A stretch of DNA of 64,000 bases, taken from an uncultured Sphingomonadaceae bacterium. GTDB lineage: Bacteria; Pseudomonadota; Alphaproteobacteria; Sphingomonadales; Sphingomonadaceae. Position numbers and translations under genes: made by a program. Positions 9,960-18,553 of the stretch are shown here, in pieces. Numbering within the stretch: position 1 is the stretch's first letter; each line of letters opens with the position of its first letter. The notes beneath the pieces were generated by a model. That model worked only from the letters and a program-made list of their open reading frames with translations. It had not been told where the DNA came from and did no database searches. The DNA lies in NCBI GenBank assembly GCA_947503245.1, contig CANNCV010000002.1, positions 248,001 to 312,000 on the forward strand, read 5' to 3'.

Positions 9960-11078
9960 TTAAACGCGCATCGGCATCAGCACATAAAGCGCTGGTGAAC
10001 TGTCATTTTCCTTAATCAGCGTGGGCGCACTGGCATCAGCCAGATGCACATCAACACTATCCGTATCAATCTGGTTGAGAATGTCGGTGAGATATTTGGC
10101 GTTAAAACCAATTTCCAACGGATCGTCGGCATATTCACCGCTCAACTCTTCAGCAGCCGTACCATTATCTGGCGATGTGACAGACAGAGTGACCTTATCT
10201 TTATCAAGCGCCATTTTCACGGCGCGTGTTTTTTCAGATGCGATTGTCGCAACACGGTCAACACTCTCACGGAAGGTTGACGGGTCAACCTTCAATATCT
10301 TGTCATTACCAGTCGGAATAACCCGCGTATAATCGGGGAAAGTGCCATCTATAAGCTTCGAGGTTAAAATGCTGGTCTGCAAAGTGAAACGTATCTTGCT
10401 GGCTGATAGCTCAATCAAAACTTTTGCTGCGCTATGCTCATCCAACAGCTTTTTCAGCTCGCTGACACATTTGCGCGGGATGATGACATCAGGCATTTTA
10501 TCAGCGCCATCAGGACGATCCAAAGTATAGCGGGCAAGTCTGTGACCATCTGTCGCAGCGGCCCTAAGCGCAGGCTGCTCATTCTCGACAACATGCAGGA
10601 ATATGCCGTTAAGATAATAACGGGTTTCTTCTGTAGAGATTGCGAAGCTGGTTTTTTCGATCATGGCGATCAGCTCACTCGCTGCCAGCTCAAAACTGGT
10701 CGGTAGATCGCCCTCGGCAATAACGGGAAAGTCATCGCGCGGCAAAGTTGGCAGGCTGAAACGGCTGCGTGATGATTTGACCAGCATTTTGCCATCAGAA
10801 GCATCAAGAGAAACCTGACTGCCATCGGCCAGCTTACGAATAATCTCAAACAATGTATGCGCCGACACGGTAATGGAGCCAGGCGTCTCAACCGTGCTGG
10901 CCTGTATCGTATCTACGACCTGAAGGTCCAGATCGGTAGCCATCAAGCGAACGCTGCCATCAGCGCCTGCCTCTATCAATACGTTAGAAAGTATAGGGAT
11001 CGTATTACGACGCTCAACCACGGATTGAACATGCCCAAGGCTTCTGAGCAACACACCGCGTTCCAAAGTTACTTTCAT
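9960..11078 (-). CDS. dnaN: DNA polymerase III beta subunit (sliding clamp)
   Basis: This is the 372-residue ring-shaped processivity clamp that tethers DNA polymerases to DNA. It has the standard N-terminus (MKVTLERGVLLRSL, VVERRNTIPILSNVLIEA) and the three topologically equal domains (about 1-120, 130-250, 255-372). The ending ALYVLMPMRV is the usual clamp C-terminus lining the partner-binding pocket. A ribosome site GAGGAAT lies upstream. It is not next to dnaA or recF, as often in alphaproteobacteria; an ABM-domain gene follows. Two perfect palindromes stand 70-200 bases upstream of the start. Confidence 0.98.
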   Translation of the reverse strand: MKVTLERGVLLRSLGHVQSVVERRNTIPILSNVLIEAGADGSVRLMATDLDLQVVDTIQASTVETPGSITVSAHTLFEIIRKLADGSQVSLDASDGKMLVKSSRSRFSLPTLPRDDFPVIAEGDLPTSFELAASELIAMIEKTSFAISTEETRYYLNGIFLHVVENEQPALRAAATDGHRLARYTLDRPDGADKMPDVIIPRKCVSELKKLLDEHSAAKVLIELSASKIRFTLQTSILTSKLIDGTFPDYTRVIPTGNDKILKVDPSTFRESVDRVATIASEKTRAVKMALDKDKVTLSVTSPDNGTAAEELSGEYADDPLEIGFNAKYLTDILNQIDTDSVDVHLADASAPTLIKENDSSPALYVLMPMRV

Positions 11079-11359
11079 CTGGTATTCCTCGACAGAGCCT
11101 TATCAGGCCCATTGTGATTTGCGTGGATACGGCGATCATAAGTCCGCCGTTAAAGCTTTAACCTTCATGAACAATATCAAAGAGCGGGGCAAGAGACACA
11201 CCCACTCCAAAGCCGCGAACATGCTGTAATTTGTGGAAAAGCCGCTAGTTTTCGGTCGATCTTGCCCTATCGACCAAATACGCACCCGTGCAACGGGCTA
11301 TTGATGCGATCTTGAAATGCGATTAGCCTCAGCGAAAATAGAATATCGGGGAGGATATT
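11079..11359. promoter_or_regulatory. Divergent intergenic region dnaN / DUF1761 with palindromes
   Basis: This 281-base spacer separates two divergent genes and must hold both promoters. It contains a perfect 14-base palindrome GTTAAAGCTTTAAC at 11149-11162. It also holds an inverted repeat with arms GGTCGAT and ATCGACC at 11254-11275, separated by eight bases. Neither is followed by a T-run, so they look like operator sites rather than terminators. No RNA gene or further ORF is visible. Confidence 0.45.
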
Positions 11360-11779
11360 ATGGACCTTTTGGCAATCAACTGGCTGGCCATCATCTTGGC
11401 AGCGATTAGTGGTTTCATCGTCGGGGGCATCTGGTACGGGCCAATAATGGGCAAGCAATGGATGGGCGCCGTTGGCCTGACCGAGGAAGATATTCAAGGC
11501 GGAAATATGGGGCAGATATATGGCACCGCTTTTCTGTTCAGTCTGCTGGCTTCCTTCATGCTCGACCATCTGCTCACCAGCTATGGCCAGTCTTTCGGAT
11601 TCGGTACCATAGTGCTTATCTCTACGGGCATTGCTTTGGGGTTTATCGTGCCAGCCATTGGGACAAACTATCTGTTCTCCCAAAAAAGTCGCAAATTGTT
11701 TTTGATTGATGCCGGTTATTGGATATTATTTTATATCGCGATGGGCTGTGTCCACGCAGCATTCTCCGCCGGCCAATAA
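11360..11779 (+). CDS. DUF1761 small membrane protein
   Basis: This 139-residue integral membrane protein has about four transmembrane helices (about residues 5-27, 53-75, 81-103 and 115-138). The family signature GGIWYGPIMGKQWM follows helix 1 and identifies DUF1761. The family's function is unknown. GGGGAGG lies seven bases before the ATG, a strong site. It is a single gene, divergent from dnaN and convergent with the potassium channel gene. Confidence 0.85.
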   Translation: MDLLAINWLAIILAAISGFIVGGIWYGPIMGKQWMGAVGLTEEDIQGGNMGQIYGTAFLFSLLASFMLDHLLTSYGQSFGFGTIVLISTGIALGFIVPAIGTNYLFSQKSRKLFLIDAGYWILFYIAMGCVHAAFSAGQ

Positions 11780-11811
11780 TATCAATTATGCAGGGGGCGA
11801 TTCTGATCCTG

Positions 11812-12840
11812 CTAGCCGTTGCCGGGCATGATCTCGACAATAGTATCACCCACCTGCAATGACTGGCTTTCATCTTCCCAAAAACCAAACGCTTTGCCGT
11901 CACGGTAAACGCGAACACCCAGACCGCCAGAAGTAATATCTGCCAAGCTGCGGCCCAGTTCTTCCTGTGTAACATCACGCTGCGCCAGTTTGACGCGCCC
12001 ATGAATTGACGCAAGGTCGGATAGATAATCAGAGATATTGGGGCCATGGCAAGAACCCGCCAGCAAAAGACCTGCAAAGCTGATCGGGTTGATAACCGTA
12101 GACGCACCAGCCTGACGCGCCAGCAATTCATTATCCTCTGCCCGCACACATACGCTGATCGGCACATGATGCGCCAGATGCCGCGCGGTCAAAACGATCA
12201 GAATACTGGTGTCATCGCGTCCTGCAGACACAATCATGGCCTGGGCTCTGGATATCTTAACGTCCAGCAACACGGTGTCGCGCGTTGCATCGCCGCACAG
12301 CACGGCGCAGCCCAATTGTTCAGCCGCAGTCAGCTCTTCCTCATTGGTATCTACGACCACAATTTCTTCCGGCTTAGTGCCGCGCGCGATCAGCTCGTCA
12401 ACCGCCTCACGGCCGCTGGTGCCAAACCCAGCCACAATGATGTGGTTGTGCAGATTTCCCTGAATAATTCTCATGCGCCAGACATCCCATGTGCGTTTGA
12501 AGACGAAATTATAAGCAGTGCCCACGAAAATGAGAACCACAAAGACACGAATAGGCGTAACCACCAATGCATCAAATAGCCGCGCCCGCTCCGTGACCGG
12601 GGCAATATCGCCATAGCCGGTTGTGGTGATGGATATCATTGTGAAGTAAATGACGTCCAGAAAACTGACATCACCATCATAATCGTCGCGTAGCCCAGCG
12701 CGATCAAACCAATGGACCGCAATAGCGATACAGATAAGCCCGACGACAAAAGCCACACGCCAGGTGATAGCCAGCCAGACCGGCATACCGGACCGACGGG
12801 TTAGTGTTTCAAACTGGCCATAGCGACGTCCTGAGCTCAT
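11812..12840 (-). CDS. Two-TM potassium channel with RCK (TrkA-N) domain
   Basis: This 342-residue inner-membrane ion channel has one helix at about 25-45, a pore loop with the K+ selectivity filter TTTGYGD (residues 73-78) and a second helix at about 88-110. A cytosolic RCK domain follows with the Rossmann motif GFGTSGREAV and a TrkA-C-like end. It resembles MthK/Kch-type ligand-gated channels. Its ATG overlaps the stop of the upstream LysM/peptidase gene (ATGA), showing translational coupling within the serS-surE-nlpD-like operon. The ligand (NAD, Ca2+ or other) cannot be read from the sequence. Confidence 0.92.
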   Translation of the reverse strand: MSSGRRYGQFETLTRRSGMPVWLAITWRVAFVVGLICIAIAVHWFDRAGLRDDYDGDVSFLDVIYFTMISITTTGYGDIAPVTERARLFDALVVTPIRVFVVLIFVGTAYNFVFKRTWDVWRMRIIQGNLHNHIIVAGFGTSGREAVDELIARGTKPEEIVVVDTNEEELTAAEQLGCAVLCGDATRDTVLLDVKISRAQAMIVSAGRDDTSILIVLTARHLAHHVPISVCVRAEDNELLARQAGASTVINPISFAGLLLAGSCHGPNISDYLSDLASIHGRVKLAQRDVTQEELGRSLADITSGGLGVRVYRDGKAFGFWEDESQSLQVGDTIVEIMPGNG

Positions 12841-14018
12841 CGAGCGGGTAACCTCTTCACCGGATCAATCGGTTTTCGGTTTTGCCGTACCTCAAAATGC
12901 AACTGCGGTCTATCCACAAGTCCAGTTTGGCCCACTTCGCCAAGGCGCTGACCAGCCCGAACTTTTTGCCCGCGCACAACAACAATCTGGTCAGCATGGC
13001 CATAAGCCGTGACCCAGCCGCCGCCATGATCAATCAATATCAAATTGCCAAGCGAAGGGATGGCCATGCCCGTATAGGCTACAACACCATCACCAGCAGC
13101 AACAAATTGCGTTCCCGCTCCGGCAGCAATAGCGATGCCATCATTAACCTTGCCGCTTCCCTTACTGCCAAAGCTCGACAATAAAGGCCCGTTGGCTGGC
13201 CATATGAATTTACCCGAAAAGCCGTCTGGAACATCAATTGGCACATCAAGCCCTGCACGTGTCGGAACAGTATTTCCGGCAGAGGGGCTGCTATTTTCCG
13301 CCAATGCTGGCTGAGCGCCCGTAACAATATCGTCAATCTCCAACGAAAAAGCGGCGGCGCGCTTCTCCAAACTATCCGTGCCTGCTGCTGGCTTTGTCGA
13401 GGTCGTGATAGCATTCGGCAATTGCAAACGCTGCCCAATGCGCAAAATATAAGGTTCTTCCAACCCATTTAGCGCGACAATATCACCCCATTTCACGCCA
13501 TAAGCCCGCGCAATAGCAATGCCGGTTTCGCCAGTACTGACGGCATGATAACGGCCAATAGGCACTGTGAGTTTTTGCCCCGGAAAAATCGTAAAGGGCG
13601 GTTCAATATTGTTGGCCTTTGCCAAGGCTTCTGAACCAGCGCCGGTTTTGTTGCCTATGCCGCGCAATGTATCACCCGGTTTGACGATGTATGAACTCTG
13701 GCTAACGGTGACCGCATTGCGTTCAACCTGCCCCGCCTCCCATGGTGCATCTTGCCGCAAAAGCGCGTCTATATCCGTGGCCAGAACTGGATCACCAGAT
13801 GTGTTGGAAGCACGCGAAGAACCAGATTGCGGCGGCGCGCCTTGCGGAATACATCCTGCGAGAGAGAAAGCTGCCAAGAGCATAGCAACCATTTGCAACC
13901 GGTTAAAAATACCGACTGGCTGTTTCTCAATCTGGTCAAAGCATGTGTTACCCTGCATATTTGCTATGTACCAAGTCTTTGTCGGCAATCCATCTCTATA
14001 TTTAAAAGAGGAGGCCAT
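12837..14018 (-). CDS. nlpD: NlpD-like LysM/LytM lipoprotein with degenerate peptidase site
   Basis: This is a cell-wall protein of up to 393 residues: a lipobox (LAGC), two LysM peptidoglycan-binding domains (about 110-155 and 157-200) and a C-terminal M23/LytM domain. The zinc ligands are mostly lost. The usual H-x-G-x-D is NDGIAIA, and the usual H-x-H is QLH in RPQLHFEVR; only the YGHA histidine remains. This is the pattern of EnvC/NlpD-type proteins that activate amidases instead of cutting wall. surE-nlpD adjacency is also known from enterobacteria and supports the name. The lipobox Cys is residue 56 from the first ATG, so the true start may be the ATG at 13958 or later. Confidence 0.8.
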   Translation of the reverse strand: MASSFKYRDGLPTKTWYIANMQGNTCFDQIEKQPVGIFNRLQMVAMLLAAFSLAGCIPQGAPPQSGSSRASNTSGDPVLATDIDALLRQDAPWEAGQVERNAVTVSQSSYIVKPGDTLRGIGNKTGAGSEALAKANNIEPPFTIFPGQKLTVPIGRYHAVSTGETGIAIARAYGVKWGDIVALNGLEEPYILRIGQRLQLPNAITTSTKPAAGTDSLEKRAAAFSLEIDDIVTGAQPALAENSSPSAGNTVPTRAGLDVPIDVPDGFSGKFIWPANGPLLSSFGSKGSGKVNDGIAIAAGAGTQFVAAGDGVVAYTGMAIPSLGNLILIDHGGGWVTAYGHADQIVVVRGQKVRAGQRLGEVGQTGLVDRPQLHFEVRQNRKPIDPVKRLPAR

Positions 14019-14034
14019 TTTACCATAATCGCTA

Positions 14035-14817
14035 TTATTTTTGCGGAAATATCTGCCCCAAGCGCGTCAGCGACTCATGATGAGTCATATCCAGATGCAG
14101 CGGTGTCACGCTGATCATATTTTCGCGTACAGCTTCCAGATCACTACTATGGGCCGGTGTTGCATCGGTTGGGGCCAGCCCGAACCAGTGATATTCAAAA
14201 CCGCGTGGGTCTTTATTGGTCAGGATTCTTACCCGTCCATAGTCATGACTGCCCAGTGCGACAGTGCGGATGCCCGCCACCTCATCAGCTGAACAGGCGG
14301 GGAAATTGATATTAAGCAGCGTGCCCTGCCCCAAAGCCTTATCACGCATTAAAGCGATCAGCGGAGTTAAAGTCCGCTCACTCCATTGCAATGCAGTATC
14401 AAAAGATACACCATTGCCTGCGCCCTCTTTAGAATAGCATTGGCTGAGTGCGATTGCAGGAATACCGGCCAAAGTGCCTTCTTTGGCTGCCGATACTGTA
14501 CCGGAATAGCTCACATCCTCAGCCAGATTTGCGCCGCGATTAACCCCGGATAATATCAGATCAGGCGGGCTATCTTTCATCAATTTGGCGACCGCCATCA
14601 GCACTGAGTCCGTTGGCGTGCCATCCACCGCAAAGTTGCGATCATCATAGCGATAAATGCGCAGTGGGCGCGATAAGGTGAGCGAATGCCCCGCGCCAGA
14701 TCGCTCTTCGGTCGGCGCGCATGTCCAGATATCGTCAGAAAACTTCGCCGCAATCTGCCGCAAAGCGGCAAAGCCCGGCGCGTTGACACCATCATCATTG
14801 GTCAACAAGATGCGCAT
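14035..14817 (-). CDS. surE: 5'/3'-nucleotidase SurE
   Basis: SurE is a metal-dependent survival protein phosphatase acting on nucleoside monophosphates. This 260-residue copy has the N-terminal metal-binding motif ILLTNDDGVNAPG (adjacent Asp8 and Asp9), the conserved DGTPTDSV loop, LILSGVNRGANL and YSGTVSAA. Its ATG overlaps the serS stop codon by one base (TAATG), so it is translationally coupled to serS. It is followed 16 bases later by an NlpD-like gene, echoing the surE-nlpD neighbourhood of other proteobacteria. Confidence 0.97.
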   Translation of the reverse strand: MRILLTNDDGVNAPGFAALRQIAAKFSDDIWTCAPTEERSGAGHSLTLSRPLRIYRYDDRNFAVDGTPTDSVLMAVAKLMKDSPPDLILSGVNRGANLAEDVSYSGTVSAAKEGTLAGIPAIALSQCYSKEGAGNGVSFDTALQWSERTLTPLIALMRDKALGQGTLLNINFPACSADEVAGIRTVALGSHDYGRVRILTNKDPRGFEYHWFGLAPTDATPAHSSDLEAVRENMISVTPLHLDMTHHESLTRLGQIFPQK

Positions 14818-16112
14818 TATTGCGCCGGCATCAGCTTGGTCATCCCGCCCATATAGGGCAACAGCGCATCCGGTATGGTCACGCTGCCATCGACATTTTG
14901 GTAATTTTCCACCACCGCCACCAAGGTGCGACCAACGGCAAGACCCGAGCCATTCAACGTATGGACAAATTCGGTTGGTTTTTTTGCGCCATCTTTATCA
15001 CTTTCAGGGCGATAACGCGTGTTCATGCGGCGTGCCTGATAGGTACCACAGGTCGAGACACTGCTGATTTCGCGATAGGTTTCCTGCCCAGGTAGCCAAA
15101 CCTCCAAGTCGATAGTTTTGCGCACAGATGCGCCCATGTCACCCGTGCACAACATCATATTGCGATAGGGAAGCTCCAGCGCTTGCAACACCGATTCTGC
15201 TGATGCATGCATATGCTGAAATTCTTCATCATCCTGATCTGGGCGCGCGATAGTAATCATCTCCACCTTTTCAAACTGATGCTGGCGGATATAGCCTTTG
15301 GTATCACGTCCGGCAGAGCCTGCTTCTGAACGGAAACACGGGGTCAAAGCAGTAATGCGGATGGGCAATTGCTGGCTTTCCAGAATTTGCTCTCGCACAG
15401 AATTGGCAAGGCTGATTTCCGAAGTGGAAATCAGACAGCGGCCATCCGTTGTGCGGAACAGGTCTTCAGCAAATTTGGGTAATTGCCCAGTGCCAAATGC
15501 TGCATGATCGCGCACCAATAAGGGCGGTGCACATTCGGTATAGCCGTTCTCAACCGTTTGCTTATCCAGCATGAACTGGCCAATAGCACGTTGCAGCCGG
15601 GCCATGCCTGCGCGCAAAAAGGTGAAACGCGCACCGGATATCTTGGCGCCAGTCTCAAAATCCATGCCCAATGCTGGCCCCAATTCGCTGTGATCTTTTG
15701 GCGCAAAATCAAATGTGCGCGGCGTGCCCCAGCGGTTTAACTCAATATTATCGTCTTCACCTTCACCATGGGGTATTTCCGGCAGTGGCAAATTGGGCAA
15801 GGCATTCATGACCAATGCCAATTGCTCCGCTGCTGCGCGCTGCTGTTCTTCTAGCTGCGGCATAGTGTTTTTGATGTCAGACACTTCCGATTTCAAACTT
15901 TCGGCCAGCGCTTTGTCGCCCTTACCCATAGCCATGCCAATAGCTTTGGATGCCTCGTTGCGGCGCGCCTGCATTGCTTGCAATTCGGTGGTCAGACGGC
16001 GCTGATCTTCGTCAAGCGCCTTTATTTTGCTAGCGAGCGGTTCCAGCCCTCGCAATGCCAAGGCGGCATCAAAAGCTTCTGGTTCGTCGCGGATAATTTT
16101 AATGTCATGCAT
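14817..16112 (-). CDS. serS: Seryl-tRNA synthetase
   Basis: This 431-residue class II aminoacyl-tRNA synthetase charges tRNA-Ser. The N-terminal long coiled-coil arm (residues 30-100, with runs such as [17 protein letters not shown]) is followed by the catalytic domain. Motif 2 is [20 protein letters not shown], with [15 protein letters not shown] after it, and motif 3 is [14 protein letters not shown] start at the ATG at 16112 ([11 protein letters not shown]), where family similarity begins; a longer frame from a TTG at 16148 adds residues unlike the family. It heads an operon with surE, an nlpD-like gene and a potassium channel. Confidence 0.97.
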   Translation of the reverse strand: MHDIKIIRDEPEAFDAALALRGLEPLASKIKALDEDQRRLTTELQAMQARRNEASKAIGMAMGKGDKALAESLKSEVSDIKNTMPQLEEQQRAAAEQLALVMNALPNLPLPEIPHGEGEDDNIELNRWGTPRTFDFAPKDHSELGPALGMDFETGAKISGARFTFLRAGMARLQRAIGQFMLDKQTVENGYTECAPPLLVRDHAAFGTGQLPKFAEDLFRTTDGRCLISTSEISLANSVREQILESQQLPIRITALTPCFRSEAGSAGRDTKGYIRQHQFEKVEMITIARPDQDDEEFQHMHASAESVLQALELPYRNMMLCTGDMGASVRKTIDLEVWLPGQETYREISSVSTCGTYQARRMNTRYRPESDKDGAKKPTEFVHTLNGSGLAVGRTLVAVVENYQNVDGSVTIPDALLPYMGGMTKLMPAQ

Positions 16113-16209
16113 GGGCGATGCTATGCAATTTGCTCTGCCAGAGTGCAAGCCTCAAACTTCATCCATAGCCAAGGATTACAGCACCGCGAGGTGACAAAGC
16201 CACCCATGC

Positions 16210-16241
16210 AAAAAGGCCGGAACCATCGGTCCCGGCCTTTT
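16210..16241. terminator. Bidirectional rho-independent terminator
   Basis: A ten-base-pair stem GGCCGGAACC/GGTCCCGGCC (16215-16224 with 16228-16237, two G-T pairs) is flanked by five A on the left and four T on the right. It therefore works on both strands. It lies between the Ser/Gly-rich protein gene (minus strand, ends 16264) and serS, and should end transcription of the former. Confidence 0.85.
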
Positions 16242-16263
16242 GCGTCACATGGAGTTACAGTGC

Positions 16264-18084
16264 TTATGCAGCCATGCTGTATTCTGTATCCGTATCAGCG
16301 CCTTTTTTGGCGAGGTAACGACGACGCGCTACCAAGGCTGCAGCTGCTGCACCGAAGAGCAACATGATCGGCGGTGCAGGAACTGGTGTTCCTCCGGTAG
16401 AGCCAACGCCGCCACTTGCTCCGCCAGTTGAGCCGCCGCTGCTCGAAGAGCTGGAAGATGATGACGAGCTAGAACTGCTGGAGCCGCCGCTTGAGCCAGT
16501 GCTGCCGGTTGAGCCTGTGCTGCCACCAAAAGAGCTTGATGACGTTGAGGAACTGCTGGACGAACTGCTCGAAGAAGAAGAGCTAGCGCCGAAGCTTGAT
16601 GAACCACCGGTTGCACCAGATGATGTTGCACCTGAAGACGTGCTTGATGAGCTGGAGGACGATGAAGAGGAAGAAGATGAGCTTCCGCCTGATGACGTTA
16701 TTCCACCAGAAGATGCACCACCGCTTGAAGAGCTTGATGAAGACGAGCTGGACGAAGATGAACTGCTCGATGATCCACCACTTGAAGCATTGCCGCCAGA
16801 TGATGTGTTGCCACCGGTTGAAGTATTGCCACCGGTTGAGCCGCCGCTGCTTGAAGAGCTAGACGATGACGAAGAACTTGATGACGATGAGCTGCTTGCT
16901 CCACCGGTTGAGGTGTTACCGCCAGAAGACGTGTTGCCGCCTGTAGAACCGCCACTGCTCGAAGAGCTGGATGATGATGACGAGCTAGAAGAGCTGCTGG
17001 ACGAACCGCCAGAAGATGCATTACCGCCTGAGGAGGTATTGCCACCAGTTGACGTATCACCACCCGTAGAGCCGCCGCCGCTGCTTGAAGAGCTGGACGA
17101 TGAACTGGAAGAAGAAGACGAACTGGACGAACTGGAGGAGCTCGATGAGCTGCTCACACCACCGGTTGATGTGGATACACCGCCTGTGGATGTTGAAACA
17201 CCACCAGTCGAAGTAGAAACGCCACCCGTTGACGTTGAAACGCCGCCTGTTGAGGTCGATACCCCACCTGTTGAGGTCGATACTCCACCAGTTGAAGTGG
17301 ATACGCCGCCAGTGGATGTCGATGTCGAGACACCGCCAGTGGATGTTGAAACACCACCGGTTGAGGTCGAGCTAGACACGCCGCCAGTAGATGTCGAAAC
17401 ACCACCGGTTGAGGTCGATGTTGAAACACCGCCAGTAGATGTTGATGTCGAACCACCAGTGCTGGTCAATCCCCCCGTAGAGGTTGAGGTTGATCCGCCT
17501 GTGCTGGTCAAACCGCCTGTAGATGTGGACGATGAACCGCCTGTGCTTGAGAAACCACCAGTTGACGTAGATGAAGAACCGCCGGACGAAGTCGAGGAAA
17601 TAACGACCGTACCGCCGCCGCTTCCACCGCCGCCGCCTCCAAAGAAGCCACCGAAGAAACCGCCGCCAAAGCCGCCGATACCGCCAAAGCCAAGACCGCC
17701 GCCAAGAACTACAGGTGCTGCAGATGAGCTAGCAACCGGAGCTGCTTGTGGTGGCAAAGGCGGTGGTGGTGGCAGAATGGGAGGTGGCAAAGGAATTGCC
17801 GGTGCTGCCTGGCTGGCCACAGTAACGACTGTTGGTGAACAGCTATGCGCTTGTTGGCCACTGCTGCGTGATACCCGGCGACGAATACGCTTGGTTGAGC
17901 GAGAAACATTGCCACGTTTCAATACACGTGTGCGAACATTTTTGGTTGAGCTTCTGGATGGTTTTTTCACAACCACCTCTTGAGCATTAGCGGATGTGTC
18001 CGCGATTTGCACCGCGCCGCCACCTATAATCGCTCCGCCACAAGTGCAAGCACATAATTTTGCCAAAGCCATACGAACAGACAT
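16264..18084 (-). CDS. Ser/Gly low-complexity surface protein with PEP-CTERM-like (VPAP) sorting signal
   Basis: This 606-residue exported protein starts at the ATG at 18084 (MSVRMALAK..., ribosome site AAGAAGAGAG); a longer frame from 18144 is not supported. After a signal-like N-terminus come a Lys/Arg-rich stretch, a Pro-rich stretch (IPLPPPILPPPPPLPP) and a Gly/Phe-rich stretch. Then follow many STSTGGV units and finally blocks of 10-20 serines separated by SGGSTGGNTS-type spacers. The C-terminus is VPAPPIMLLFGAAAAAL followed by ARRR, the tripartite motif-helix-Arg cluster of exosortase substrates. It is likely a flexible, glycosylatable surface or matrix protein. A 539-codon frame on the opposite strand is only its antisense shadow. 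Confidence 0.75.
   Translation of the reverse strand: MSVRMALAKLCACTCGGAIIGGGAVQIADTSANAQEVVVKKPSRSSTKNVRTRVLKRGNVSRSTKRIRRRVSRSSGQQAHSCSPTVVTVASQAAPAIPLPPPILPPPPPLPPQAAPVASSSAAPVVLGGGLGFGGIGGFGGGFFGGFFGGGGGGSGGGTVVISSTSSGGSSSTSTGGFSSTGGSSSTSTGGLTSTGGSTSTSTGGLTSTGGSTSTSTGGVSTSTSTGGVSTSTGGVSSSTSTGGVSTSTGGVSTSTSTGGVSTSTGGVSTSTGGVSTSTGGVSTSTGGVSTSTGGVSTSTGGVSTSTGGVSSSSSSSSSSSSSSSSSSSSSSSSSGGGSTGGDTSTGGNTSSGGNASSGGSSSSSSSSSSSSSSSSSGGSTGGNTSSGGNTSTGGASSSSSSSSSSSSSSSSSGGSTGGNTSTGGNTSSGGNASSGGSSSSSSSSSSSSSSSSSGGASSGGITSSGGSSSSSSSSSSSSSSTSSGATSSGATGGSSSFGASSSSSSSSSSSSSTSSSSFGGSTGSTGSTGSSGGSSSSSSSSSSSSSSSGGSTGGASGGVGSTGGTPVPAPPIMLLFGAAAAALVARRRYLAKKGADTDTEYSMAA
16430..17590. repeat. Internal low-complexity coding repeats (poly-Ser and STSTGGV units)
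   Basis: On the plus strand this stretch reads as alternating GA-rich blocks (about 16430-17150, encoding the serine runs) and short units with cores like CCACCGGTTGAGGTCGAT (about 17155-17590, encoding STSTGGV/VSTSTGG). Units are imperfect in third positions but repeat many times. Such DNA is prone to slippage, so repeat number probably varies between strains, and assembly errors are possible here. Confidence 0.85.
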
Positions 18085-18553
18085 GTTGACTACTCTCTTC
18101 TTCCAATGCGCAGTGTCGCGCTTTCTAATTCCGCTACTGACCAATAATCGGTAGAGGCCATTGCTATAGTCAGAAAGACAGAACAGGAGGTAAATGACAA
18201 TCCTGTTAACCCTAATCCACCCAAATTATGCTGCAATTCTCTCAAATCCTTGGCACTTCAGCTGCACTTGTCCCGTAATGAGACTATGCTGTCGCAATTA
18301 TTAATCATTTCCGGTTGGCAGTTTCCTCATAACCCCTTTTCAGAAATTAATGATTCTTATTTAACATAAATGTACGAGCTTCGCAGCCATATCTGCTGTT
18401 GGCCTATGTAAAATGATGATGTGCCCCACAAACATGGGTCAATAATATGTTTCGCCATAATCTTATACAGAATCTTGTTCTTATGTCGCAACAGCGCTTG
18501 TCTCGGCCATTTTGAGTAGCTATAGGCGCGGCGAAGGGAATATTGGAGCAGAT
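18085..18553. other. Intergenic region between Ser/Gly protein gene and dksA
   Basis: This 469-base AT-rich spacer lies between divergent genes. It holds one candidate small ORF (18194-18304, listed apart). The rest, 18305-18553, has no ORF with a ribosome site, no tRNA-like fold that I can see and no strong hairpin. Promoters for both flanking genes must lie here. I could not place -35/-10 boxes with confidence. Confidence 0.5.
18194..18304 (+). CDS. Candidate 36-residue small ORF with near-ideal Shine-Dalgarno
   Basis: ATG at 18194 is preceded by ACAGGAGGTAA, an almost perfect anti-16S match with short spacing. The encoded peptide (MTILLTLIHPNYAAILS..., ends CCRNY) is hydrophobic at the start and has five cysteines. 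The ribosome site lies in a possible hairpin with arms ACAGGA (18183-18188) and TCCTGT (18201-18206), which could hide the start codon. I recognise no homologue. It might be a leader peptide, a small membrane protein or chance. Confidence 0.35.
   Translation: MTILLTLIHPNYAAILSNPWHFSCTCPVMRLCCRNY

Noticed and set aside
16364-17983. Open frame of 539 codons on the plus strand, rich in Glu, Asp, Pro and Val
   Set aside because: It is antisense to the Ser/Gly repeat gene. The composition is the direct complement of the serine/glycine/threonine codons, and it has no ribosome site or domain.
18251-18265. Sigma-54-like TGGCACT-TCAG-CTGC on the plus strand
   Set aside because: It lies inside the candidate small ORF, about 290 bases before dksA. 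It has no upstream box at 64-65 bases and its -24 box is one base off, so chance is likely.
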